Source of the DNA: Ixodes scapularis
Taxonomy: Eukaryota > Arthropoda > Arachnida > Ixodida > Ixodidae
Assembly: GCF_016920785.2 (NCBI RefSeq)
Contig: NW_024609839.1
Coordinates: 26,788,749 to 26,852,748, forward strand
DNA length: 64,000 nt
Direction: 5' to 3'
Shown here: positions 23,061-34,389 of the stretch, piece by piece
How positions within the stretch are numbered: position 1 is the first letter of the stretch
Layout of the letters: every line of letters begins with the position of its first letter
Notes under the pieces: generated by a model
What the model was told of the DNA's origin: nothing
The model's input: the letters and a program-made list of their open reading frames with translations, nothing else
Database searches by the model: none
Program-made: the position numbers and the translations under genes

Positions 23061-26000
23061 AAATTATTATAAACAGCCGAATGAAAACAGAGAAAAAAAC
23101 GGCTTGTCCAAATATCTAGTACCGAGAAGTCGATAAAACAAAATAGCGTACAGAAAGAGGAGCAGCCATATAGAAAACTCCCGATTATATACAGACACGA
23201 ACTCAAATTAAAACTTAAAAAAAAATTACAAAAAAGTCAAGCACACCGCAATATATAATATATATACAAAAACGAGTCCCGAAATGAAGCCAGAGAGCAT
23301 ACAATAAAGAAGGAAATAGCATGAGACCCAGAACTCGATTGGTCATATCGCATATCGTAAATATTTGGGCGACTCCACGCGTTTTATATATTTATGTATA
23401 TTATATATAGATTTATGTATGCGAAAAAAAAAATTCTACACGAAGCGACGCCGGTGAGGGTGCTGAGAAACGAGGATTGGGGATCCGCGGCTGTTGTACC
23501 CTAGATCCCAGAGTGGTTTGCGCTCGTCTATTCCGTGCTTTTTGGGAAAGGGGGAAGAAGGACTGCTTTTGAAAGAAGAGGGCGAGCGGGAAAGATAATG
23601 TTGGTGCGCTTGTGCGACCGTCGTGTAGGCCGTGTGCAAACACGGGGTGTACTTTTAAAGCGTCATGTTTGTTCCGCTTGATTGAAGACAGGCGCCCCCC
23701 GGTCCCCCTCCCTTTCCTTTGCTCATCACTCGTTTCACGTCACTCTTTTTTTTATATACATTTTTCTCGGTCGGAGGAGGATTGAGAGAAAAAAAAAAAG
23801 ATGGTCGCTTCCCTCTCTACTTAGAGTTTTTTTTTTTTTTTTTTTTTCGTCTTTGGGTACTGTCTATTTTCCCATGCACTGGACGAAAAGTATTTAAATT
23901 TTAAAGCAGATGAGCGAGCAATTTTCTGACCTGAAAGAATAGAGAAATTAAATTCGGGGGTTGCGTTTCTTGAATTTTAAATAATGCGTGTGGCATCACT
24001 CGTATAATATAATGTATATAATTTGTATATAATATAATATATAACCGACTAGTTCAGCTTCAAACCGTCACAAGGCATCACTCATCATGGAACACAGCGG
24101 AGAACCACTCTAAGTTGCTGTAAAATATTACCGGCGACCTTTCTCTTCAGAGTCCTATACGTATAGTGCATTAAAAAGACTATTTAAGAAGCGATCATTT
24201 AGATTTCCCTAAAAGACATTAAGCAGAGAAGCCCCTTAGAATTATCGAAGCATGTAAACAAGAATGTTGACGTCATCAGGGTGAGATCGAGCGAAGACAT
24301 CGATTGGATACGAGTGCTGCGTCAGTGCTCGGCTGAGCCTCGTGTCCAATGAACGCGTTGAATGACACTCGGCATCGGGTTCGGGTCCATTTGCTGAGAT
24401 GGCGGCACCTTATACTGTGATGATGTTCCCTGGAGGAACAGTGGGGCTTTCGGATGCCTTCACTATTCTACAGCATTTAGACTACCGCTTCGAACCCAAT
24501 TCAGACGGCCCGCAAAACTCAGTCTCTCGACGTGTCGCGCCGCGAGTTGCTGCAGAAGGTGCGGCCAGGTGCTGGAAGCTTGGAGTGAAAATAACAACGG
24601 ATGGGCTTACCTCGTTAAAAGAAAAAAAGAAAAAAAAAAAAGAACGCGCATCGGGCCATCTATTGCAGTATTCGCCGACGATAAAATAACCGTGCTCGTC
24701 TAGTTGCAGGTTCATTCGACAGATAGCGCACCATGAGACACGGGAGTATGCGGCGCCTCAACCAATCATCTACGTATCAAAAGTGGGGAACTGCGAAGGA
24801 TTTGCCTCAGTCGCTGTTTTTTCTATTCTGTTTACCCTTTGATGAAAAAATTATTCCTCTTTTAAAATTGTCCATGCGAGGTACGTGCGCCGTCATAGTG
24901 GAACGTTTCGGAAGATCGTCTGCTAAGTTCGGCGCCGGCGCAGGCATGAATGTATCCTAGCGCGCCCTGGACGCTTCCGACATCTGTCGGCGGCAGATTC
25001 AACTAAGTGAGCACAGTCAATTGTCTGCGAATGCATTAGATTGCCTAAAACGGGTTATTATTTTTTTTTTCGAATAATGTAAGTTTATTACTTGTTATTT
25101 TTACTCCACGCTTCCCGAACCTAGCCGCACCTCTGTGATAAATCGCAGCGCGATACGTTAAGAAAGCGATTTTTGCAGACCGTCTAAATTGGGTTCGAAA
25201 CGTGTGTACTTAAACGCTGTAGGTGTTCTTGCCCCAAACCGCGTAGCACAGGCCGAAAAAGACAAGGGAGAGTGAAACTTGACATCTTTTGGTCAAAATC
25301 TGGGTATCGTTGCCCTAATTTTCTAAACAATTGCCAAAGTTAGGCTGCACTGCTGAGTAGTGGCGACCGTCTAATCAATCATCTTAAGACCTAAATCACC
25401 GAAAGTGTGCCAAGGTTACGCTTTATGTTTGGTATTTCGGTTTTCATGTGGCAGCTTTGGGCCAAAGGTGTCAAACAAGTGTCAGGTTGAGGACTTCACC
25501 GCCGGTTCTTCGTCTCATGCGTGTCATCTGTGGCTCAAGTCTGGCACTCTGGCAGTTATGGGGCGAGCCAGAGTTGAGCCGTAGAAACGCCAAAGGAAAT
25601 AACTCCGACACCAACTAACGCCTTGGTGGGAAACCGTATTAAGGCCAAGTATAGCACCTAGGACTGCCTAACTTATGCCAACTTACGCTTTTTTCCGGCG
25701 TTCTAACCTGGGCACAAGCTCTATTATCTCTTCGTTAGTCAAACAGTCCGAAGTAAGGGACTTCAACTTTGCATACTATTGCCAGTTCGAACCTGAGCTC
25801 CCTCGAAATCTGGCAGGATAGGCCAAAGAAGCGCCAACAACTGTCTAATCTCATGTCTTATCTTATCTCATCTCATCATCCCTAGAAAAGATTTTCCTAC
25901 AAGTAGTGACGGTCTTTGAAGCGCCGACTACGTGACAGTGCAGGTTTTAGGAGGCAAATGGCGGCCCACGGCAGTGGTTTGAACTGAATGCCGCCATTTT

Positions 26001-26063
26001 CTTCCGGCGGAATGTGCTTCGTCACTTGTATCGATTGTCGTTTCTTGTAAAAGAAGTCGTGGT

Positions 26064-26090
26064 GGGGGGGGGGGGGGGGGGGGGGGGGGG
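26064..26090 (+). repeat. Poly-G run of 27
   Basis: Uninterrupted G run. Similar runs of 13 or more G or C occur near 889, 1020, 13826, 14710, 14908, 17554, 32930, 33836, 56757 and 63764, an unusual density for 64 kb. Exact lengths may be affected by sequencing error. Confidence 0.9.
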
Positions 26091-26372
26091 CTTTAGTTCG
26101 AGTGGTTAGGTGGCAGCGCAATGAACGCGCCGCTGAAATCCGTCTTCTTTTCTCTTCAGATCATGCTGTAGTCAGTGCTTAATAAATGCTGCGTGATGCA
26201 GCTTCGTCACCGCTTGCGTCTCCCGCTTTTTATGGTGACCGCGCTATATCTTCAATTCTCGCTATACTGGCCGTTACTGTTCCGGCCGCTATACTGGCCA
26301 AACAACACCCGGAATTCACCCATGACATTGCTTGATCGTTGAATGAAAGTGGTCAGGTTGATGGCTACAATC

Positions 26373-26660
26373 ACAGATTTCTATACTTCGTTTCACCTTA
26401 GATCCGAGCGCGGACGACGTTATGAGCCGAAGTCCTATAAAACAGCACAAACAGCGCAACGTCATGGCGTGCTCTCTGCGCATGATAGGACTAGCCGGCG
26501 GAGGCGCACCCACAGAGATACGGCGAATACCGGCTAGTTCTATCAACTGTAAAGAGCACGTCATGACTTTGTGCCTCTTTCGGTGTTTGATTGGCCCTTC
26601 GGCTCATAACATCGGCCGCGCTCGGACCGAAGCTGAAACGAAGTATAGAAGACATTCGAT
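26373..26660. mobile_element. Foldback element with long inverted arms
   Basis: The left arm (tctatacttcgtttcacctt, tccgagcgcggacgacgtta, tgagccgaag, gcgtgctct) is the reverse complement, with mismatches, of the right arm (agagcacgtcatgactttgt, ttcggctcataacatcggcc, gcgctcgga, gaagctgaaacgaagtatag). The arms are about 120 bp each, centred near 26515 (ctagccggcgg / ccggctag). No target duplication was assigned. Confidence 0.8.
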
Positions 26661-26699
26661 AAAATATCGCATTCTAAACTACTTTTGTAACTGATAGTT

Positions 26700-27510
26700 A
26701 CACTGAAAAAGGCGTTTTTAATGGACTGTTTTACAGATTATATCAAATACAGGTCACGGTTCATTTTGTTTGGGAATGCTTCTTCTTCGGAGTCTTCGGT
26801 TGGATCTGGTGTACTGCAGGGGTCTGTGATAGGACCACTCTCGTTTCTTCTTTATGTTAATGGCAGCGTAGAAAACGTGCCCGTTAAAAATTCGTTTTTA
26901 TGTCGACAATTGCGTTCTGTACATGGATGTCTTTTTTCTTTTTTATTAACTCTTACTTAATAAATGATTCGAGAGCCTCTTTAACTGGAGGGAAAAAATG
27001 GATGATGGAGATACACTTGGATACGTAAGTGTTAATTAGGTTTACGAGTAAAAAAATAATCGCCTTTGGTGTTTGACTATGGCATTGATGATATAGTGTT
27101 TTAATTAAAATACTTACGTAGGTTTTTTTTTTACGACTAACCTTACATTGGACAGGCACGTTAACTTCATTTGTTTTCGCGCCCTTAGGAAGCTAGGGTA
27201 CATAAAACGTATATTGAAATATACTCCTAAACAGGAAAAATTGACCGGTTTTAAAACTCTCATTCAGCCGATTTTGGAATATTTAAATACGGTGTCTGGG
27301 AGCCATTCCCTTTCATTTAAAGAAAAGTGCAGAGAATTATATTGCTAACAGCGAATGTAAATAGGTCGAGTTGCTATATCTGTTTAATTAGTATTTTCTG
27401 TTTCAATAATCGTGATAGAATTATTACCTACCGTTTTTTGATCCCCCCTCATGTAACGCATTCTTCGAACGCCTTTTAGGTGAATAAAATGAAATAAAAT
27501 GAAATAATAC
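26700..27510 (+). mobile_element. non-LTR retrotransposon fragment with RT motif
   Basis: Translation of 26721-26880 gives TDYIKYRSRFILFGNASSSE and VGSGVLQGSVIGPLSFLLYV-N. This corresponds to the S-G-V-P-Q-G-S-V-L-G-P-x-L-F-x-x-Y-I-N-D motif of non-LTR reverse transcriptases; the catalytic F-A-D-D box is not seen. After a gap, 27148-27348 gives RHVNFICFRALRKLGYIKRI and TLIQPILEYLNTVS, the later L-G-x-I-x-R...P-x-L-E-Y-x...V-W block. A tail of taggtgaataaaatgaaataaaat repeats closes it near 27510. Deleted and frameshifted. Confidence 0.85.
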
Positions 27511-27559
27511 ATCTCAAAAAGGCAATAATCTTCTCGGTTCATTCCAGGCAAAGGCCTTT

Positions 27560-27890
27560 AGGTTTCTTTACAATAGGTACGATCGAAACGTCTCACCTTC
27601 GTCCGGTATTAGTGTTGAGAATTTAATCTTTGGCTTCAAGGCGGACTGTCGAGCGGTGGCTGAAAATGTTTCATAAAACTGTTAATAGAGATTGTGGAAT
27701 CCAGTGCATGAACTACATTAATTTCACAGATTTGACTCGCACCAGACGGTCTTATCTTTTAACATTCTTCCACTTCAATTTGATGTCCATCGTTTTTTAA
27801 CTTATTTTATTCCTCGCATTATAACGTTATGGTACAATGTTGATGAATCTACGCGCATTCTTCCCGATTACTTTATTTAAGAAATAGGGA
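27560..27890 (+). mobile_element. second LINE carboxy-terminal remnant
   Basis: A weak block, readable in pieces, gives MNYINFTDLTRTRRSYLLTF and later ITLWYNVDESTRILPDYF. It resembles the last block of non-LTR ORF2 proteins, where T-R-x-x...F-x-P-R-x-x-x-x-W-N...L-P is usual. It contains several stops. It may be a separate insertion from the neighbouring fragment, which already ends in an A-rich tail. Confidence 0.5.
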
Positions 27891-27944
27891 AAATGGTACT
27901 GCCACGATGTGTGATTGTTAAATCGATAATTCAAGAGTTTCGTT

Positions 27945-28215
27945 GAGAGCGCAGCTCTTAGGCGCCCGTTCCAGGGTTAAGCGGTGTCGGCGTCGGCATA
28001 ACCGCGCGCTTTGTAAAATGGAATGTCACGGTTTCTCCATAAAATTTAGTGGGAAAATTTTTCAAAAAATTAACCGGGAAATTTAGCGAAAATTTTCCGC
28101 TCAATGGGAGGCGAGAGGAGGAAAGGAAGAGGAGGAGGAGAAGGGGCATACCCTCCCCTCCTCATCCTCAAGAGCTGCGCTCTAATTTCGCATTACAAAG
28201 AATCATAAACGTCTT
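27945..28215 (+). repeat. GAGCGCAGCTCTT repeat family, copy 1
   Basis: The left end is gagagcgcagctcttaggcg, followed by aagcggtgtcggcgtcggca and taaccgcgcg. The core has gggaaaatttttcaaaaaat and gggaaatttagcgaaaattt, a different motif from copies 2 and 3 but related to the core of copy 4. The right end is ctcaagagctgcgctctaat with tail ttcgcattacaaagaatcat. Confidence 0.85.
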
Positions 28216-28750
28216 TTATTCTTTTGTTTTTTGTTCAATATTGATTGATTAAACTACTGTTGTCCACTCTTTCAATGGCCTCAATTGAGTCGCATTATGT
28301 ACAAATCAATAAATAAATCAAATAAATAGTACAGATACCCTAACGTTAGGAAATGTCCAGCGTCGTTTTTAGGGTTCCTGGAAAACTTGCGTCTTGTAAT
28401 TCCTCTCTCTCTCTCTCTGTTTCTTTGTTTCTCGCTTTATTTTTCTTACTTTCTTGTGTTTCGATTAACGAAACCCCTTGCTTCAAGAAATGAAACTATT
28501 CTACGCTTTAACTGCAGAACTGAATTTATACGACCCCGTTTGTCCATCGCAAAGCAAAACACGTTGAACTTTCGCCATTAGACATAGACAAATCAAGTCG
28601 TAAGTTTTGTGACGTTCGTCCACCCCCAATATCTATAATAAGAGACAAACCAGTCCAGCTTCCCCGTCCTAAACAAAAAAAAAAAAAAAAAAAGAGAGCA
28701 AAAAAAACGTTATAACGTTAAAGTTTGAAACGCCAGCGTTCAAGAGGAAA

Positions 28751-28987
28751 ATGGAGATTGACGCCGGAAACGTCGCGACAAATAGCAGTCCCGCGATGCC
28801 ATGTCCGGGACGCCCAAGACCACCTAAGCCTATTTCATTTCCGGAAGACCGCGAGGACAGCGGCGGTTTCCATCGGGAAAGGGAGCCGCCGTCGTCGGGG
28901 TCCATAAATTCCCCCTCCCTCCACTCGCGCTCGGCGGCGTCACTTCCGGGACACTTTTCGGTCCTGATCCCAACTCGGCTCGTATAG
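28751..28987 (+). other. Unrecognised open frame, 78 codons, Pro/Ser-rich
   Basis: An ATG-started frame (MEIDAGNVATNSSPAMPCPG, then RPRPPKPISFPEDREDSGGF) in a GC-rich island within AT-rich intron DNA. The opposite strand is also open over the same stretch, which weakens the case. No domain was recognised. Could be a chance frame in GC-rich DNA, or the first exon of an antisense transcript. Confidence 0.15.
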
Positions 28988-31429
28988 ATGTCAAGCCAAG
29001 CCAAGCCATATACCGAGCTGCAAACGATCCTCTTTGCTGTATGCATGTATTTGTTTGCTTTTACTTAGTTCCCACCGAATTTCAAAGCGTGAAGCGCCCC
29101 GTTTCAAACTTATACGATGAAGCAGAGGAAAGGCTAGGAGCCAGCGCGAACCATAGAGGTGCCACGGACTACGACGCGTAACCCCGCTCTTCGAACGGAT
29201 TGACCAATGAGCTGCCGAGTTGGCTCTACGTCACAACCTGCTGAACGTACAAGCATACGTGGAGGAGCTGTGGGCGCTAAGGTTCATTTGGGAGGCTGAA
29301 CGGAAAGTTGGAGTAAAGGCAAAATCTTTCGACTTTTGGGCTCTAGGTGGGAAGTGCGAAAAAATTAAGAGCCCGGTCGCCACGACGACGACGTGGCTGC
29401 CTGATGTTCGGTCGGAGTGCGCGGTCATTAGGGAGACTCCGCTTCTCCTGTGAGCGAAGTGCGCCGACCGTATTTATTCGATATGCAAATTAGGGGTTTT
29501 ATATTGGAGGCAGCGCGACGGTATCTCGTGCGAAAATTGGAGCTAAGAAAACAGCGTTTTGTGTGGCCGCTGTTTTTTTTTTTTTTTTTTTTTTTGACGT
29601 TGACGTAATATTGACGTTGACGGAAGTTAAAAGTCGGAGGAGGTGGCCTCAGGGAGTTTTTCTTATGTGCGGTTAAATACGAACTCTCCTGAATATGAAA
29701 TCACTTTAAAAAAAACACAACTAAAAGCGAGAAAAAAAAAGAAAAAAAAAAACTTCAATTAGTGTTTGCAACCAGCTCAGGAGCTTTGTATTTCGTTGGG
29801 GTTCACACACACACACGCTGGTTAGCTTCTCACTTCAAACTGAGCATCGCAAGTTATAGGGCCGTACTATAGCAGATTTCACCTGCACAGCGAGCTCCAG
29901 TGAGATGTGTATCGCTGTGTGAAACAAAGGACGAGGTCGATATTTCTCTGCGGGTTCAGCATTCCGCTCTCTGCATTTGGCACGCGGCGCGCCAGAAGCG
30001 TGCGTAATGCGTTGCAACTAAAGCGCGAGTTATAAAACTCCTACCATTTTAGGAGCTGTACTAAAACTAGTAGCGTACCTGCGTTAAGTTTGGACGAAGT
30101 AACGATATCTTAATTTGTATATTGATATTTTTTTAATAGAAACATGCGCGATATAAACCTTGTCTTCACACCGAATAATTGAGTCCTTTCTTCGAGGTTC
30201 AGGAGGACCGAAGAAACGAGGTCACGAAAGATAAAAACAAATTAACTGAAGCCGTCCTCCGGTTTACCTTACCAACTCTCATCGAAATTTATGCATCAGC
30301 TGATAGCTTGATCAGTAACAAGAGAACCAACGCTCTCGATTGCACACGCGCCAAGGGTTCGAGTTCGAAAAAGGTGAGACGATTCTCGGTTGCTGATTGT
30401 ACGTGGAGAAACAGCTTACACCCAATCTATCAATTCTCATTTTTTACTCTTTCGCGAGTTCACGATCGGGCAATGATTCGGTGAGAACGGCTCTCGAACA
30501 TACAGATAGCGAGAAAGGTTTTATAGCCTCTGATGCGCTTTTCCTTAGTATACTCCTTCATCCACCAGTCAATGTCAGCTTGCGTACGACGCCAGAAAAG
30601 CTTGAAATTGTGCAAAGAAACCCGGATTGTCAATTGCCCTCAGCGCAAAATATTACCGACGTTAAAAATTTGAGCCTGCGTCCGATCTGGTTTCGCCGCG
30701 GCGTTCGGTTCGTAAAAGACGGCCATTTTTTATTTTTTTTAAAATTTGTTAGCCGACGAAGTGCGGTTATGATGCCTGGAGTGCGTCTCCGACCTGTGTG
30801 TTTCGCGTGTTATTCAGCCCATACATAAAAAAGTGGCCCTGAGCCGGCAACAAATGACGTCACAAGATCAGGATAGTATCATGCTGTAGGATGCCGCGAT
30901 CTTGGCGGTTGGTGGTGTAAATGCACATGAGAATCACGAGCGAACACGAGTGTCGCTCGCATTGCGGTTCCCCAACTTCTGGCTACCAAAGCTTCCGTGT
31001 ACTGTCACACTAAAGAGCGACCTACAGCAGAACAGGCGTATGCTACATCCACCACAGCTACGGAGACACCGCTGGGATCGCGACCGGCAACAGCTTGACA
31101 CTGGTATGACGTCATCAGGCGGAAATCGAAGGGCCACTTTTTTGGTCGCGGTACGAACACCAGTTGAAGACGGGTTCCAGGCACCGTTTTCTCGATTTCT
31201 TTTTGGTCTGCGAATGACGCTTCATAGCATACGAACCGTGTTCCTCGCTCGAATCAGCATGCGAACCTTCTACGAAAGCTATTTTCGCACTCGCTCCGAC
31301 AGAGGCAGACTATACCCCACTCTCTCTCTTGCGGTGGTCAAACCCGGACCTCAGGTACCGTATACGGACACTGCTGCACCGAAATCCCCGTGGTCGAGTT
31401 CGTTAACGACGATTTCAAAGTCCACTGAC

Positions 31430-31639
31430 CCTTTTCGATGCTGATCTGTCGGTCTTGGTGCCTGGCGTTGTCGGCGGCCACTTTGAGGAGTCCCTGGATG
31501 TTTCGAAGAAGGGTCTCGATCGAAGAAACGGCGCCCAGACCCAGGGCCGCGTCCGCGTAGCGTTCGTCCGCCGAACCCATGGCCCCGCCATGGACGCCGT
31601 GGGGGCCCGGGCTGCTGCTTTCTTCGCCGCCACTCATTT
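31430..31639 (-). CDS. dac: dachshund exon D (start of DachBox-C coiled coil)
   Basis: The most recognisable exon. The acceptor is cgcttgccctcacag|AAATGAG and the donor GAAAAGG|gtcagt. It is 210 bp, phase 1-1, 70 codons. It encodes EMSGGEESSSPGPHGVHG, a linker, then SSIETLLRNIQGLLKVAADN and ARHQDRQISIEK. The second half matches the opening of DachBox-C (Dachshund domain 2), where family members read S-S-I-E-T-L-L-x-N-I-Q-G-L-L-K-V-A-x-D-N-A-R. This domain is an extended coiled coil that takes part in interaction with Eya proteins and in dimerisation. The trailing G joins CC of exon E to give Ala, which reproduces the family junction (I-E-K then x-E-L-K-M). It is a strong orthology anchor for the whole locus. 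Confidence 0.95.
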
Positions 31640-31884
31640 CTGTGAGGGCAAGCGGAACCGCCCAGCGGGCAGGACAGTGTGAGGTTCTATCGTGAAGTGG
31701 CAGGCATAAAGCAGAGTCACACGGCTCATGCATCGTTGAAAAGACAGGGCGTTGGACGCGGACATGATGATAGAACTATCTGCCAACACGCCACGATAAT
31801 GTTCGAAGAATATGTTTGCTTCTCATCTGCTCCATAGATGGCTGCGGACAGTTTGTTTTTATGACCAATGTGACAAAAACCAAC

Positions 31885-32225
31885 ACGCCTGAGACCGTGC
31901 CTGCATAGTGTCATTTGTGTGGTTTTTTTCTCTATTTCATACGACATCTTTGATGAGTAGCGCTGTCACACGGAAAGACACCATACGATAAAGGTACAAA
32001 AACAAAATGCAAAATACATCAGGCATCCTGCAAAACACAGTCTGTGGACACTGTTTGAGGCATGTTTCTTCCTTGTATCGCGATTTTTCTTTAACGAAAA
32101 CTATCTTTAGACACGTTCGTATTATACACACGTATGGAGCGAATAGGCTTCGAGAATGCTCGAGGTGCGTCCGCAGAATTAATGTCATCGTGTCTGCAGC
32201 AAACACGGTGTCTTTTCATGGTGTA
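31885..32225. repeat. Diverged repeat related to 48225-48480
   Basis: Shares gacactgtttgaggcatgtt and tcttccttgta with the element at 48225-48480, and ends with aacacggtgtcttttcatgg. It also has internal inverted similarity (tgtcacacggaaagacacc against ggtgtcttttc). Boundaries uncertain. Confidence 0.4.
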
Positions 32226-32746
32226 TGAGTAGTGTGACCGCGGATTCAAACTTTGCATTGGTGTCTAGATGTGCGCCTATGCTGATACTAAACAATATTT
32301 TTATATATATGGACCTATACGATCCCTATCCTATAATAACATATGAAAGACTTATGCGAAGAAGAAAAAAAAAAGCTGTTTCATCGACGAATTTTGCGAT
32401 TTTATATATTCTTAAAGATAATCTTCCTAATCGCGCGCACGTATTTTACTTATAAAATGCGATGCACTTAAATTATATATTTCATAAATGAAATGAACAC
32501 TTTAAGAGAAATTGATGCGCTTTTGTGCACCACGTCAATTTGAATCCTGTATCGCTCATTCGAAAGTTTTGAAAGACAGACGGAAGAAAACAATGTCATT
32601 TATGCGTCAAATCTGAAACAAATAAGTACGATAGGGGACCATGGTCAAAATTCAAACTAACCTACGCTTTCTTCATGAAGAAGAATGCATACAATAAATA
32701 TCATACGGTTCTTATATTGCATAAAGTTGTACGCGTGCATGTTTTT

Positions 32747-33945
32747 AGAGCGCAGCTCTTGGGGGCTCGTTTCCGGCTTGAGCGGCGTCGGCGTCGCCGT
32801 CGGCGTCGGCGTTGGCGTCGGCGTCGGCGTCGGCGTCGGCGTAACCGCGCGGTGCATCATGGGAAATGTCCCATAATGCACCGCGCGAGCCCCCCACCGG
32901 GGTCACGTGACTTCGTGGGGGGGCACGTGACCCCCCCCCCCCCGAGGTCACGTGACCCCCCGAAGTCACGTGACTCCCCTGAGGTCACGTGACCCCCTCC
33001 TAGAGGTCACGTGACCCCCGCCGATGTCGCGTGACCCCCCGATGACGTCATCGACACTGATGACGTCACCGGCATCCACATCGTCATCGTCATCATCACT
33101 GATGACGTCATCATCAGTGATGATGACGATGACGATGCGGATGCCGGTGACGTCATCAGTGATGATGACGATGACGATGTGGATGCCGGTGACGTCATCA
33201 GTGATGATGACGATGACGATGTGGATGCCGGTGACGTCATCTGTGATGATGACGTCATCAATGATGATGACGTCATCAGTGACGATGACGATGTGGATGC
33301 CGGTGACGTCATCAGTGATGATGACGATGACGATGTGGATGCCGGTGACGTCATCAGTGATGATGACGATGACGATGTGGATGCCGGTGACGTCATCAGT
33401 GATGATGACGATGACGATGTGGATGCCGGTGACGTCATCAGTGATGATGACGATGACGATGTGGATGCCGGTGACGTCATCAGTGATGATGACGATGACG
33501 ATGTGGATGCCGGTGACGTTACCGACATCCGCATCGTCATTGTCATCATCACTGTTGACGTCATCAGTGACGTCACTGATGTCGTCACCGGCATCCGCAT
33601 CGTCATCGTCATCATCACTAATGACGTCGTCAGCGACGTCAGTGATGACGTCACCGACATTCGCATCGTCATCGTCATCATCACTGGTGAAGTCATCAGT
33701 GACGTCACTAATGACGTCATCGGTACCCGTATCGTCATCGTCACTGATGACATCATCAGTGACGCCAGTGATGACATCATCGGCATTGGGGGTCACGTGA
33801 CCCCCAAGGTCACGTGACCCCCAAAGGTCACGTGACCCCCCCCCCCCCTGGTTAGTCTAACCCCCCCCCCCAGCGCCCTTCCCTCCTCCTCCTCAAGAGC
33901 TGCGCTCTAATTCGGCGTTACAGGGAGTTGTAAGCGGCTTTTACT
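32747..33945 (+). repeat. GAGCGCAGCTCTT repeat family, copy 2 (CRE/E-box core)
   Basis: The left end is agagcgcagctcttggggg, followed by ggcttgagcggcgtcggcgt and a run of ggcgtc units, then gtaaccgcgcggtgcatcat and a short palindrome (gcatcatggga / tcccataatgc). The right end is ctcctcctcaagagctgcgc followed by the tail aattcggcgttacagggagt and tgtaagcggcttttac. Between them are about six copies of a 16-18 bp ggtcacgtgaccccc unit, a 0.75 kb array of TGACGTCA-containing units, and three more ggtcacgtgacc units. The ends are shared with copies at 27.9, 35.5 and 63.0 kb. No coding capacity beyond repeat translation. It lies in the intron between exons C and D. Confidence 0.9.
33041..33790. repeat. 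CRE-palindrome tandem array (about 42 bp unit)
   Basis: Tandem units built from gatgccggtgacgtcatcag plus tgatgatgacgatgacgatgtg, about 42 bp each. They are best conserved from 33121 to 33515. Both flanks of the array (33041-33100 and 33520-33720) carry the reverse complement, so the whole array can fold back on itself. A hand count finds 18 perfect TGACGTCA palindromes. Long open frames exist on both strands (D-D-D-D / I-V-I-I-T-D and M-T-S-S-V repeats), but these are translations of the repeat, not genes. Confidence 0.95.
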
Positions 33946-34233
33946 TTTTTGTTTAGTTTTTTTTGGAGTCATTGAACTAAACATACTAAAATAATGGGAG
34001 TGTGACGAAAGCGTGGAGCATTTGCAAGCGTCTCTGTCTCTGCGCCCCCTTTCCCTCTCGTCACGTGACAGCGCAACAGATATGTGCTTGAGACCAATCT
34101 GCTCGGGAGGTGTCCACCATGAAATTGCAAACGCCCTCCACGTTTCGAGTTGCTCCCTCTCTCGAATTTAGGCTCTCTACGTATGTGTGCAGCGAAAAGT
34201 GGCTCGGTCTGGTGAACAAAATGGCGCGCTTAC

Positions 34234-34389
34234 CTTGGTCTCTGTCGTCGGTGTCGTCTTCGGTGTCGTCGTCCGCGTCCTGGGCGGCGCCATCTTGGTA
34301 TTCCCTAGGCTCTTCCGTGCGGTGAGCGTGTTGCGACAGGTTCAGCACCGGAGGACCATGTCCATTGGATGCCGACGAAGACAGACCAC
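34234..34389 (-). CDS. dac: dachshund exon C (Ser-rich then acidic region)
   Basis: A 156 bp internal exon with acceptor gttttcctgcgccag|GTGGTCTG and donor ACCAAG|gtaagc. It enters and leaves in phase 1, so it is a symmetric 52-codon cassette. The product begins GGLSSSASNGHGPPVLNLSQ, continues HAHRTEEPREYQ and ends in an acidic stretch (QDADDDTEDDTDDRDQ). An N-G-L...-type segment followed by charged sequence sits just ahead of DachBox-C in other Dach proteins. The acidic tail could be an activation or interaction surface, but that is inference. In gene order it lies 1.9 kb after exon B and 2.6 kb before exon D, and the CRE-array repeat lies in the following intron. Confidence 0.8.

Larger units (their letters stand above)
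6783..31429 (-). other. dac intron between exons D and E (24.6 kb)
   Basis: Phase 1 intron from gtcagt at 31429 to ttttatccgctttcag ending at 6783. It holds most of the retrotransposon remnants of the window. Stretches where nothing identifiable was seen, apart from homopolymers: 6783-7500, 7725-8380 and 8415-9065 (GC-rich, open on both strands), 9135-10470, 10820-13825, 13845-15830 (several poly-G runs of 13-18), 16840-17480, 18330-18900, 20770-22960 (including an unrecognised open frame at 21263-21883), 23060-26060, 28220-28740 and 28990-31425. Confidence 0.7.
31640..34233 (-). other. dac intron between exons C and D (2.6 kb)
   Basis: Phase 1 intron from gtaagc at 34233 to the acceptor ag at 31641-31640. 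Almost half of it is the 1.2 kb GAGCGCAGCTCTT repeat copy whose core is the CRE/E-box array. A diverged repeat of uncertain type lies at about 31885-32225. The AT-rich stretch 32230-32740 and the segment 33950-34233 show no recognisable feature. Confidence 0.75.

Noticed and set aside
28669..29046. Minus-strand frame of 125 codons between exons D and E, considered as an extra dac exon
   Set aside because: Exons D and E already join in phase at the conserved DachBox-C junction, and no good acceptor/donor pair bounds it.
30902..31444. 180-codon plus-strand frame overlapping dac exon D
   Set aside because: Its end overlaps the conserved minus-strand exon and the peptide resembles nothing.
33007..33817. 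Three open frames of 210-276 codons on both strands with Asp, Ser/Thr or Ile/Val repeats
   Set aside because: They are translations of the 42 bp CRE array in several frames and both orientations, with no unique sequence.
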